A DNA stretch of 64,000 nucleotides, from NCBI GenBank assembly GCA_018806915.1, contig JAGKQI010000043.1:186001-250000 (forward strand), written 5' to 3'. Origin of the DNA: Phytophthora colocasiae. Its lineage: Eukaryota > Oomycota > Peronosporomycetes > Peronosporales > Peronosporaceae. Below are positions 54,801-63,690 of this stretch, one piece after another. Each line of letters begins with the position of its first letter. Positions within the stretch are counted from its first letter, which is position 1. Both the position numbers and the translations under genes were made by a program. The notes below the pieces were generated by a model, which made no database searches, was not told the origin of the DNA, and was given only the letters and a program-made list of their open reading frames with translations.

Positions 54801-57421
54801 TGTTGCTGGAAGTTAGCGTACACCATGTTTCCTCGCGTGTCTCCTTCACCTGGCCAATCGTTCATCCACTGGAGTTTCTGGAACGATCGGGGCAGATTTT
54901 CGACAAAGCTGGTGATGACGCTCGACTCGGTAGCAGCAAACGGGTCGACCTTCACGCCAAATGAGTCCACCCATGTCAGAGTGGTGCCAACCAAACTTGG
55001 GTTCCAGACACACTCCGAACTGTACTGGTTGAGATTGTACAAGTTATCAACCGACTGGGGGCCCAATGTACGCGGAACGGAGAACGGTGCAAGGTTTGCT
55101 GCGAATACCTTGGCCGTGGTTTGTAGTGCTCGAGATGAAGCATACTGGGCGTAAAATGTTGTCCATTCGGAATTGCTCATTTCCGGTAGCGTAACCATTT
55201 CAGATGTTGGACTGGGCGGAGCAACAGCTCGCTGGGCTGTTAAGCACAAACTTCCGAGAAGTTCAAGATTGCGTGGCATAGTCAGCATGAAAACAACTTT
55301 GATAGCATCGTTCTTCGCTGAAGGAAGTGGCCGCACTAAGTACGGGGGAACAGCAAGCGTCCTTTTCAGCTTTGCTTCCTTCTGCTGAATTGAAGAGCTA
55401 ATCTGCCGAACACTATTTTCTAATCCGGATTTCAGGATACTCTTGCGACGCCACAAATCCTTAGGAAACTGGCACGTTAGCCGATATTCCTCATTTGCCA
55501 GCTGGGATCTTTTTGCTGATAAAATCTGCTGCTTTTCCACAATCTCATCTCGAAGCTGGGCGGCTCTCTTTTTCTTTGCCTCAATCTCTCCCCATTTCCC
55601 TCTCACGTATGCATCCCAAATTCCCACTTCACGGTTGTATACATCGACCATAGCGTCACAACTTAAACCAAATCTCAGACCGAAGTCAAACGTAGGATCC
55701 TGCTTCGTCAAGTGAAACAGCGGTGGTTGTCCTGTATGTGTGTTCCAAGTTCGAATATACCTGGCAACACGCTGTAACGCTGCAATCGCGGCTTGATCAC
55801 TTAGAACAGCCACTTTCAGGTCCTGCCAGTTTAATGCGATGTTGTACTGTGCGCACAGGGGAACTTCCCGGACACATGTCTGATGAACAAGGCAGAACGC
55901 AACCCACTTGACCAGCATTTCACGACTGCGCTGCTCGACGTCCAGAACAGAAGTCAATTGTGGGATCTTCCGCCATTGCGTTACCACTTGTTGGTACAGC
56001 ATCACAAGCTCATGAAGCAGCTCTAAATCGATCGAGCTGTCGTAATCTCCAGCATCAATAAGGATCTTCGATCGTTCAAACATAAACGCTTCCATTGTCC
56101 TCAGCATCAGAATACTCTTGTATGAAGCTGGAGAACTGTTCGACCTCACCCACAGAAGCAACTCACTCAAAGTGCACGATGCTCCAGTGTAGTCGCATCC
56201 TTCCAAATTTGACCACGCTCGCTGGTGGCGCTCCTCGGTGTTTTCTTTGCTGCTGAGGTCACTGACTCGCTTCGGATTCGTCATCTCCACTACGGAACTC
56301 AATCGACTTAACTGCTGCAGCACCTTACTGCCCGGTAAAATGTACCGATTGGCAGTTTCTTGATTCAAAACATCAACAAACCCTTCAATTCGGCTACGCA
56401 GCATCGTACACTGGGTTTGTAAAGCCGATACTTCATATCCACACCCCAATAGCTCCACAATGTTCTGAACGATAACTTGTAGCATGTAGAACACGTCGTC
56501 CACTGCAGCGCAACCATCTCCCACATTAATTTTCCCACTTAGCATCTCCTCCACCTCGTCCGCTGCGTCTTGGATTAACGTCAGCTGCATAGATACCATC
56601 GTTTTCCGAAATAAACCCTCCCCACAGCATAGGTTCCGTTCGATGACCGCTTGGACAATTGCCCAACAAGTATCGCGTGCTCGTCCTCCAGTATGTAGAC
56701 CCACGTCAGTAGTGCCTCCTCTAGCAACACAGCTTACAGTACCAATACCAGAATCTCCGTCCAGTAGCGAATGGATAGCACGCCTCACCACTGCAGCAAT
56801 GAATTGTGGAGTCTTCTGATGCCCTAATTCGTTCCTCGCAGCACTTCTTCCGGTACCATTAACACTTTGAGCTTTACGTAACTCCACCCCAAACACCGAC
56901 GAAAACTTTGTTGCCAGTTCGGAATCCAGATCTGCACAATGAAAAATGCCGTGCGTCATAGGAACAGCACTATGCACATTCTCACCACTGGGTAACAAAT
57001 GCAGCTTGTGTTCCCACTTATCGACGTAAAGTACATCGATCTTCACCTCCGTGGCGCTCTTCTTGGTGCGCTGCACCACGCAACCGTACTTGGGCAGCCA
57101 CGGGTCGTACCACACGTCTCCTCTCTGGTGGACTCCACTTTGAGCTGTAAGTCTTTCAGCCACTCGCTGCAGTGCGTCGATCTCGTGAGCAGCGAAGGCG
57201 GAAGCTGGAACGACGCGGTCGTCTGCCAGAGGTTCCACACGGCCGCATTGAAGCTTCCGGCGCTTTGTCTTACCGGCGGTGAGAACTGGGAAAGCCTCCA
57301 GACTCGACACAAAGGACGCAAAGAACTTGGCATAAGCAGCACACGTCGCTTCGTCTTGGATGTCGCTTGGAGCCTTGTACTTGAAGCGGAACACGGCGTT
57401 AAACAGTTCGTCATTCTTCAT
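48809..57421 (-). CDS. Giant DUF3638/DUF3645 protein with helicase-like NTPase motifs
   Basis: A single uninterrupted 2870-residue frame. It matches the DUF3638/DUF3645 family known from fungi and protists, often mislabelled ubiquitinyl hydrolase. Visible: a coiled-coil-rich stretch near residues 605-700; LLESFTAQL, then the NMG signature QLNMGCGKTRVILP (about 1843-1856), which is a Walker A-like loop; DVLDECDALLHH (about 1972-1983), a DExD-like motif II; the DUF3645 core IPFRAADVPSERSEFSHPDV (about 2155-2175); VIFDEARSRGSDMK (about 2443); and QGAGRMRQLG (about 2478), like motif VI. This is inferred to be an SF2-type ATPase module. The function and substrate are unknown. The start at 57421 is the first ATG of the frame; an overlapping short ORF lies just upstream. 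Confidence 0.85.
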   Translation of the reverse strand: MKNDELFNAVFRFKYKAPSDIQDEATCAAYAKFFASFVSSLEAFPVLTAGKTKRRKLQCGRVEPLADDRVVPASAFAAHEIDALQRVAERLTAQSGVHQRGDVWYDPWLPKYGCVVQRTKKSATEVKIDVLYVDKWEHKLHLLPSGENVHSAVPMTHGIFHCADLDSELATKFSSVFGVELRKAQSVNGTGRSAARNELGHQKTPQFIAAVVRRAIHSLLDGDSGIGTVSCVARGGTTDVGLHTGGRARDTCWAIVQAVIERNLCCGEGLFRKTMVSMQLTLIQDAADEVEEMLSGKINVGDGCAAVDDVFYMLQVIVQNIVELLGCGYEVSALQTQCTMLRSRIEGFVDVLNQETANRYILPGSKVLQQLSRLSSVVEMTNPKRVSDLSSKENTEERHQRAWSNLEGCDYTGASCTLSELLLWVRSNSSPASYKSILMLRTMEAFMFERSKILIDAGDYDSSIDLELLHELVMLYQQVVTQWRKIPQLTSVLDVEQRSREMLVKWVAFCLVHQTCVREVPLCAQYNIALNWQDLKVAVLSDQAAIAALQRVARYIRTWNTHTGQPPLFHLTKQDPTFDFGLRFGLSCDAMVDVYNREVGIWDAYVRGKWGEIEAKKKRAAQLRDEIVEKQQILSAKRSQLANEEYRLTCQFPKDLWRRKSILKSGLENSVRQISSSIQQKEAKLKRTLAVPPYLVRPLPSAKNDAIKVVFMLTMPRNLELLGSLCLTAQRAVAPPSPTSEMVTLPEMSNSEWTTFYAQYASSRALQTTAKVFAANLAPFSVPRTLGPQSVDNLYNLNQYSSECVWNPSLVGTTLTWVDSFGVKVDPFAATESSVITSFVENLPRSFQKLQWMNDWPGEGDTRGNMVYANFQQQPDGFEKTSFAALASLRAFPNQQYRKLMWALLDDILPWSDSCVGTIVRQSLYQVGTLTDEASPQQLWKSDMYRTAEGLATFCDTLEGIAKKLEHTPRDFENVPLLSELAGFVLQYSADARATVMKFSQMARRWAEDARSEYKEESDPKLVGRIRQKECVLYGFALLAHTLGPLDDEAAQEICELIVLFRTAFLCSSINERCSDLMLRTDSKVSEMMSRRIPDLVGYVKKDRDRVLTGLVRLVSATAPERLKWNQFREISTTKGKFGSCFEAVDEVKGVHYSINVFTGTVLTDGYTPGGLPANIRNHKRFKMLFGQSNFEVFTTNGMLRTERKFCDRFYDFALEEELLVQELTADSSGQITSTLQLCCVGWIKSLCDLFPAQLRKLYSHWFWVEKSCVLFRPKMAECREVFFIATIGEDNAVQCFKVPFSDTKRPYEELLNKLSDYDRFVQREGALDRVFQILTKLEAPQFLYPLKSPEDVLKIEVPRFKLTFCLNSSMQFESVEHKGYVLATNQQFDDFFPRFSRYLVLERQDQSDITRSELRMLLPVGTVEDSVDMVDVCISKEAGSRVEAYSYDVHSRLRTFETETVGARLLLAAICTRAGVNVPCKRMKMTGNEAAVQLLRACRSSRPFSTFEKDALLTVYKLGYREPAVKILAVALLKESENLAFLYGHTRTINVAMAGSDEKTEYAEVCARQIQRNPLRSQLRCSEETFILGNVAHLSKSGSSNDLVECEPLPVADDYVKSVEMKLQLFLKAEAGPVEIPPLPLESSTTNAMSKEMLDELRVSWESYHMRPQAKLKAAPHVLLESFTAQLSGVSSHRYEMEKYLQCSFTKAASSQQDQLLMLINFLPQLTVSDIVRCSFDEETLHTLVPKFTKKSRKLFMRGVLLYMELCVLEDKMERLVWKTKRCHELSDDPIVDELRNIRQWQSENYPYWLAFEVEGRLQIRHEQFIIARHLIDRPGTVCQLNMGCGKTRVILPMLFLHFTRTGCSQVVRAHFLSPLLSEARQFMHRYLLASSACLGIYEQPFHRQVDLNARRLEFIRDSLQDLKLFGGIHMVAPEHRMSLELKRLELGDDEPIVKILDEILDSDQFVDVLDECDALLHHKYHLVYAVGTPIPLCSGVDRWKAAEALLRVMADKALESRVSKVLQAPHVSCHSPDYLSRLGAFEGTRLSIVTEKTKLLRQELKKAVVLDLIDNAPFEFMWLNTFGSTDAREALVKAITDFSLSLEEALGSQLSKLGPYVTQLLALRGFVAFGVLEHCLEKRYRVNFGLPVPNTRQKKIAIPFRAADVPSERSEFSHPDVCIMLTLLGYYHGGLRNEEVRSAFMMLLRLDISEQHQVYDRWYTSVKVGLSVEDRQALCNVRHISITDTRQFETLCRVYRFCMEAINFYLNTCVFPQDTQQYPQRLSRTAWNLAAGKNSIGFSGTNDNHRLLPLSVQQVEPNEPSLLGTNGKMIDTIAKVAHSYEVISAVRLSSQRLSIPWESVLRFTVDKKAQVLIDTGALLAGVTNDVAAEFLLGQPDFDFAGVTYYDSSTENNCWMIAEKARRIKVPLKKASMLEKETFVIFDEARSRGSDMKLLPDASAVLTLGPKLTKDKLMQGAGRMRQLGCNQTLWLASFDEVAQSILQVSGRCELSSISAIDVLNWVMDNTKAEAVRGLLEWAVNGIQFRKTQLDRTLELVDENWTLETLYQEKLRVDKIAQVIQSKAQFDFKDCADELIAEICTRGLVYGLDDEVCVTSHTDECERELQVEEEVQQEREVEVMECSPAKEKLWAFERILSARSVEDLKTVVRVLDMTQFIRQWIFPKELAGLAWSSARIYGTENFFSTIAARKGVDRLNEFVRVIDVALVFKNSQVLLVSECEADHILELLWSTKIACSFSFVNLSFACESLDRFGVDATIRDGRLALGSDLDRKLPLLPLLSTSACRVFNGETTIAKHQDDIVKPALSEFLRPLTQRETTLSNFVTSRGNSHKWTRSFLHELCCRMDLEDCK

Positions 57422-57557
57422 CTTCACAGTCTGCTGCCTTCTCGCTCTCGTAGCAAATAGGAAACTGAAGTGTCTTCTCCCTTAACATATTCAGTTCTTC
57501 TTCTATGGGGCTGTACAAGGCCTGATAGAACGTGACATTCTTGCGACTGCCAGCCAT
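57411..57557 (-). CDS. 48-codon upstream ORF overlapping the giant gene start
   Basis: ATG in good context (AAGAGATGGC) at 57557; encodes MAGSRKNVTFYQALYSPIEE and ends ...CEDEE with its stop at 57411, inside the giant ORF and in a different frame. It ends 10 bp past the giant protein's ATG (57421). Either a translated uORF that controls the giant gene, or the true N-terminus joined by an indel or frameshift. No homology seen. Confidence 0.4.
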   Translation of the reverse strand: MAGSRKNVTFYQALYSPIEEELNMLREKTLQFPICYESEKAADCEDEE

Positions 57558-57787
57558 CTCTTCTTCTTCTTGATAGTTAGTTAGTAAGTGGTGTTTTGTG
57601 AAGACGTTTGTACAGTTTTAGAGCGGTTCAAGTTGAAGGGTAACTGTCGCTCAGAAGTGGTAGTATGACGTTTTAACAGCACGTATCCATCGTTACCAAA
57701 CTCAAGTCTAAAAAGCTGCTAAAGCCGATCATGAGTGATGGTCCTTCTCTCTAACTGTCACATCCACTTCAACTGTGTCTTTCTCAT

Positions 57788-57804
57788 CACATTCCGCAAT
57801 TTAC
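57788..57804 (+). promoter_or_regulatory. Core promoter of the PARP gene
   Basis: CACATTCCGCAATTTAC matches the oomycete initiator plus CAATTT flanking region, only a few bases before the ATG at 57809. The 251-bp gap to the minus-strand uORF is a shared promoter region. Confidence 0.65.
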
Positions 57805-57808
57805 CATC

Positions 57809-59911
57809 ATGGCCACAACCGCCACTTGTGTCGACCCGCAGAGCCGCTGCAGCGCCACCGCTGAGCTCTACAGAGACGCCAATGGCGTGCGCTGGAGCTT
57901 CATGTTGAACTTGACAGATATCTCGTACGGGGTCTACGGGTGCGTCCATTTAGCAGCAATTCCTGCCATTTTAGTGATGTTTATTGACTTCTCCGAACTG
58001 TAGCAATAACAAGTTCTACATGGCCCAACTCATCCTGGACCGCGGAGGCTTCGTGGTCTTCCGCAAATGGGGCCGTGTGGGTGCCAAGACGCCGCAATCC
58101 AAGACCGAGTTCTTCCATAGTGTGGAGCAGGCGGAGAGCGCCTTCCAGAAGGTTTTCCGAGCCAAGAGCGGTAATAAGTGGCCGCTTGAGCAGCCTTTCG
58201 AGCGCAAGAAAGGAAAGTATTTCCTTGTGGAGCTGGATGATGGAGAGACAGAGGGAGATGCCAGTGCTGCTGTAACACAAACGGACGAGAAGAAAGAGGT
58301 GGCTTCGAAGCTGCCACAAGAAGTGCAGGACATTGTGCAGGTACACAAAAGACACGATGTTATCGCTGTTATTATTAAATCTGACTAACGTGTTCACTGT
58401 GCGACGGCAGCTCATCTGTGACCCTGAGGTGGTGACGCGAGAAATGGCGAGTCTCAATGTGGACTTGAAGCGCTTCCCACTCGGTAAGCAGGCAGTAACC
58501 CTGTGCAATTGGCCAGTGTTTTATGTATACTAATTCACCAATGATCAAACCAACAGGCAAATTGTCGAAGCTGCAAATTTCACAGGGTTATGAGATCCTG
58601 CAACGTCTTTCGGCTGTACTGGAAGAGTTGGAAGAGCTGACGAAAGCACCTGCCGCCAAAACAAGCAAAGCTGGGTCGAAGAGCAGACGCAAAGCCAAGG
58701 CCAAAGCCAAAGCGCCAGTAGCAGCTACAGCCAGGAGCCAGTCTAGTCTCCAAGCGGATCTCAAGGCACTCTCGAGCGAGTTTTATTCACTCATTCCGCA
58801 CGATTTCGGTCGGTCGCTGCCACCGGTAATCGGCACGATGGCTGATCTCAAACTGAAATTGGAACTGCTGGAAGTACTATCGAACCTGGAGATTTCGCAG
58901 ATGCTCCAGAAGCAGGAAGCTGAGAAGCCTAGCGGGCCTGCGATTCACCCTCTCGATGTACACTACGGTATGCTGAACACGAACATGAAGCCGCTCAGCA
59001 AGCGTGACAAGGAGTACAAGATCATCGAGAAGTACGCGTTTTTTTTGTATGATGGAATGGTTCAGTACTTTTTCTCAGTTGACGAATTATCTATTTGGTG
59101 TTCAGGTTCATTAACAAGACGGATGGTGGAAGTAAGCTGAGTATCAATACGATTCTCAAGATCGCGCGTCCAGATGAAGACACCCACAAGGACGTACTAG
59201 GATCGCTTGACAACCACATGGTACGTTCTTCACTTTCAAAATGGCATTGGACTTGCAAGTTTTCGGTATTGATCATTGGATGCTTGTAGCTACTATGGCA
59301 CGGTTCCCGACTCTCTAACTTTGTCGGCATCCTATCACAAGGACTGCGTATCGCTCCACCCGAGGCTCCCAAGAACGGATACCAGTTTGGCAAAGGGGTA
59401 ACATGTGTCTGCCTTTGGAATTGTGGTTACTTTTGCTGATCTAATACCCCCGGTGCCGATTGCATGTTGTAGTTATACTTCGCTGATGCCTTAGCGAAGT
59501 CTGCGAACTACTGTTGCACAACCAGCCGAAACCCAACGGTGAGACGTCATGAAAGAAAACTCCGGAGATGTAGATTGCATATACTGACTTTTATATTTGC
59601 AGGCTATCCTCCTGCTCGCTGACGTTGCACTGGGCACGCAATACAAGACGCCTAGTGGTCAGTTCCTGGATTACAAGATGGTGAAGGATGAACGTGGGTG
59701 TGACAGCACTCTTGGTCTGGGTCGTATGGCACCAGCGGAAAACGAGTTTGTGACATTGGACGACGGTGTAGTGGTCCCTGCCGGAACGCTGAAGCCTGTG
59801 GACGGAAACCAGTATTTGCTATACAACGAGTTCATCGTGTATCGACGCGAGCAGGTCCAACTGCGCTACCTTGTGGCGTTGGACTTCCAGAACGTCGCGT
59901 GCGCTTGGTAA
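57809..59911 (+). CDS. PARP: Poly(ADP-ribose) polymerase, WGR type (PARP2/3-like)
   Basis: Nuclear DNA-damage-type PARP. Eight exons: 57809-57939, 58004-58340, 58411-58483, 58557-59037, 59106-59220, 59290-59397, 59473-59538 and 59603-59911. Phases close to give 539 residues. WGR domain ([24 protein letters not shown]), a Lys/Ala-rich linker ([16 protein letters not shown]), the helical regulatory domain ([29 protein letters not shown]) and the ART catalytic domain ([51 protein letters not shown]). The H-Y-E triad is His383, Tyr417, Glu513. No zinc fingers or BRCT, so PARP2/3-like rather than PARP1. Usual V before YFAD is L here. Confidence 0.92.
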
Positions 59912-60489
59912 GCGATGGCTGGCTCGAGTCGAGTCACTGCGAATGTGTCGTGACAGTTATTATTTTATGAGCAAAGTGCAAAATGCGCGAAGAAAATGTT
60001 AGTCATGTTGTTATCTTACTAGGAGCAATGTGAACTTGATTTCGTATGTTATTATCAATGATACCTTTTCATACACCACAAACTGATGCTTTCGACGGCG
60101 GATATCTTCTGCAGGCGGCACTTGGAAGGCCGCTCGCATCTCGACAGTCCTTAATTCCTAGTAAACTCAAGACGAAAGCCTTCTTCACCCGTGTCGCTAC
60201 CTGCAACGTTTTATAACGTGGTTTTGCGGCAGGAAGTAGCTGGAGATACGGCACGTGAATTTGACTTGAATTGAGAGCGTTTGGGAGTGTTTTAGAATGC
60301 CGACCGATTCATTCCTTCAAGACAAAGACGCCGGCCTTGTACACTTACCTGAGTGTACAAGGCCGGCGAACAAACGCGTTGTCAGACTGTTCCAATGAGT
60401 ATTAAGTTAAGTAGGTCTTTCACAGGGACGACTTTTGTGGTAGTTTTCCGACTCGAACCTTCGTCCTTGTCAGCAGGAACGGGCTGTAC
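59912..60489. other. Intergenic, no gene seen
   Basis: 3' flank of PARP. A perfect-looking inverted repeat around CAAGGCCGGC is at about 60325-60369 (GCCGGCCTTGTACACT...AGTGTACAAGGCCGGC), suggesting a hairpin of 16 bp. No ORF of interest. Confidence 0.5.
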
Positions 60490-61490
60490 TACACTCAGCG
60501 ACAAATTATTCCGGCCACCCCTACTTTTGGCCGCTACTCAGTCAATTTTTAGCGTATCGGGTTGCCGTTTGAGTATGATCTGAACAATCGCAGTTTTGCG
60601 GTTTGAAGCATACCTCACACAATAAACTAAACAGCACATCCGTCCCAACTTCCGGCCACCTGTCACCATACAAAAATTCATATATATATCACAATGATAG
60701 CTGCATTTGGGAGCGCGTGGCAGCTTGGTGCTGAGGACAGTTTGCAATTTGGCCGTGGTATGGCACTGTGGCTGAGAGATGAAGAGCGTGGGAGCATTTG
60801 CGGATTGAGAGAAGGCGGACTACTATTCGGACAATTGCGAAAAAAGCTAAGCGTTCTCGTGACGCTATCGAGCGTACGCTCAGGCCTGATGGAACGCAAC
60901 ACTACTGGCATGACGTGCGTCGTCCCGCACGAACGACGGTCATACGACAGAATGGAGGGGGTTCGGTAATGATTTAGAGACTTCTTCGACGAGCAGGGCT
61001 CGATTGGCCTGCACGAACCCCCGATCTAAGCCCGATAGAAAACTTGTGGGCACTGATGGCTCGGAAAGTTTATCCCAATGGACGCCAGTATGGATCTGTG
61101 CCGGAACTAACACCAGCGGTTTTAGATGCTTGGGACTATTGAAGTGTCGACACTTGAGAAGCTCATTGAGTCCATGACGCGACGCTGCATCGAGGTGATC
61201 GAGAAGAAAGGAGCGAAAACTCACTACTAATACACAAATACAGCTATCATTGTGATACATATATATGAACTTTTGTATGGTGACAGGTGGGCGGAAGTTG
61301 GGACGGATGTGCTGTTTAGTTTATTGTATGTGAGGTATGCTTCAAACCGCAAAACTGCGATTGTTAACACAAGTCCTGGGCTCTGTCGTACATTAGACAG
61401 ATCATACTCAAACGGCAACCCGATACGCTAAAAATTGACTGAGTAGCGGCCAAAAGTAGGGGTGGTCGGAATAATTTGTCGCTGAGTGTA
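60490..61490 (+). mobile_element. Tc1/mariner element, internally deleted
   Basis: Long terminal inverted repeats of more than 200 bp (60492-60703 and 61241-61488), starting CACTCAGCGACAAATTATTC, flanked by TA on both sides (60490-60491, 61489-61490). The right repeat carries about 32 extra bases that the left lacks. The interior is a truncated transposase. Confidence 0.88.
60840..61230 (+). pseudogene. Tc1/mariner transposase remnant
   Basis: A middle piece (DGTQHYWHDVRRPARTTV...RQNGGGSVMI, about 60840-60975) is followed after a deletion by the C-terminal catalytic piece DWPARTPDLSPIENLWALM (from 61002), which carries the third acidic position region, and then a KLIESMTRRCIEVIEKKG tail. The N-terminal DNA-binding domain and the central catalytic region are missing, and the pieces are in different frames. 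Confidence 0.8.
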
Positions 61491-62189
61491 CAGTTGTCCC
61501 TGATGCACTGACAAATACTACTATAGTACTAGAAACTCGATTAAAATTCATTACTATAGCATTTTACTATAGTACTCTGGAACTACTACCTACGATCAAC
61601 TAAATTTTCTCGATGTGGTCTTCCGCGGACGAGTTTAGTTCAGGTTTGGCTGGTTTGCCAGTTCACCACGTCAGTCTCCTGGTTGCCCTGAGCTTTAACA
61701 TGTATTTTGAGTAACAATCAATAGTTGTAGAAGTAATACATGTACAAGAAAAACTTACCGCGCAGCAATATAAATTAGGCCGAACAGGTCGCTCGACGAG
61801 GTAGTAGCACACAAGTTGAGCGAATGGATCCATGGCCTCCGGCTCCGGGTAAATACATCCGATTAAGGCGCACATCGTAGTCGGCTTGGTCGGTTCGGGT
61901 GGGTATTGGAATTCATATACGTTGAAGGTCAATGTGCGACCTGAACATGGTGAGATTTGGCAGATCAAGTTAAGCGCTGTAGGACTGAACAAGCTTAGTG
62001 AAGCTGAGACTACTATAGTCACTGCATGTGAAGCAAGGGCAAGCCCGCTTAAAAAACTCTGGTACGGAGAGAGCTCACATCTAATCTCACTTTTCATTTT
62101 TTCGGGATCAAGTGAACTTTCCTTTGCTGTGTAGCATCTAAAAGGGTTCTGAGCCCAAAAGAACTTTGCTGCATAGTGAAAGATCCAAG
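61491..62189. other. Region upstream of the copia remnant
   Basis: May hold a decayed LTR and leader; I could not delimit an LTR. A short repeat ACTATAGTACT occurs at 61523 and 61567. No gene supported. Confidence 0.35.
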
Positions 62190-63423
62190 ATGGCAGATGC
62201 AATGAAGCCCACCGCTGATGAAGTTTCGAAGAACTGGAATGGCAAAGACATATAAGTTTGCGATGCAGATGGTGTTTCGAGAAATGGATCTTAGCGACAT
62301 TGTGGAAGCGACGATAACCAGATCGATGCTTTCCAATGCAGATGCTGAAGCGAAATTTGACAAGAATCTGACCAAGATCATGCGTTTGATCAGGATGTCA
62401 GTGCCATCGGAGATCTTGCACCAGATTCGTGACAGGATGACTGGGACGGAGATGTGGGACGAATTATGTGATTTTTTGAGAATAAGATTAATAAAACAGT
62501 GAAGGCTCATACATTTCGTCGTTAGCGAGATGAACTCTGGACCATGAAGTTCACGTGCGGCGGAAATATGAATCTGCACATGAGCAAGATGTTCAATATC
62601 CGGACCGAATTGCAGACATTGCAGTATACTGTGGATGATATAGACATGATGGAAATGCTGCTGGAGAGCTTGCCTAATCAGATAAGAGTTCGAGAGTTGA
62701 TTCGATACAGTGCAGATACTAGTCTATTTACTCCAACCAAAGTCCGTGAGCTCATTCACGCTGCTGCTCCCCGGCAGTTTGAATTTCGCAATAAGGGAGG
62801 TGGTCATCGTGATGGAAATCAAAGGAAATGGTGGTGGAGTAAGGGGAAACAAGAGTAAAACTGGATCAAATCAAGAAAAGAAAAGCCGTGATCCGAAGAA
62901 GAAGAAGCAGAAGAAATGCTGGAACTGCGGAAGTACTGAGCATCTCAAGAGTGATTGTCCAGATAAAGCAGATAAATCAAGTGGAGCTTAGGCTGATGAA
63001 ACTACAGAGCAGAAGCGAAAACCACGAGGGAATGTGACTCTTCGGCAGGCTACTAATGAGCCGCAACATCCAGACATCGAGCCATGGGTTCCAGTTGGAG
63101 AACACAAAGGTGCTGGTGAGATGATGAGAGAGCTTGACCAGATGATTCTGGACGCTGGTATCAAAGTAGACATACGTGCGCCGGGACACCAAGATCTTAT
63201 TAAAAACGTTGCACTACAGGACGTTGCAAGAGATGATGTGATTGATAAAACAAGTGGATGGTGGTTTTTTGATACGGCAGCTAATGCTCACGTCACTGGA
63301 AATTTGTCAGACTTCGCGGAATTCACAGAGGATACAAGTCAGTCAGAGTGTGCATGGTGTTGCATCTGCTTTCGTCTCACGCATTGCTGGGGCTGGAACC
63401 GTAGCTCTAAGCACCAATGTTAA
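62190..63423 (+). pseudogene. Ty1/copia-type gag-pol remnant
   Basis: Degenerate retrotransposon coding region with several frame changes. Gag homology starts at the ATG at 62190, changes frame near 62245, and continues as YKFAMQMVFREMDLSDIVEA, WDELCDF, then FNIRTELQTLQYTVDDIDMM. A CCHC knuckle follows (CWNCGSTEHLKSDC, about 62918-62960). A copia-type protease start WWFFDTAANAHVTGN is at about 63260, with D-T-A where D-S-G is usual. Integrase and reverse transcriptase are absent; a tandem repeat begins shortly after. Confidence 0.75.
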
Positions 63424-63690
63424 TGGTGAACAAGTTGAAGTCCGGTTGAATGATGTAGTTGTGACGAACCCACGGTCTCAATCTGCTTTGTCGTCCTGCC
63501 GATTTAGTGACACCAGCACTGCGCTGTGTGGTCTCGCCGGGTTCTTGTCTTATCCCGTTCAACGTCAACTTCAATAACACTCGTCGGTCCCGGCTCACCT
63601 GCGCCGGAACGTCTCCGTCCCTATTTGTATTCTCAATCAATGCAATCTAAAGAACGCGACTCGTTCTCTATCCTGCGTCTCAACACGTTG

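Noticed and set aside
57809..59911. PARP1
   Set aside because: No N-terminal zinc fingers or BRCT domain; the protein begins shortly before the WGR domain.
61491..62189. LTR of the copia remnant
   Set aside because: I could not find a TG...CA bounded direct repeat or a primer-binding site, so no LTR is annotated.
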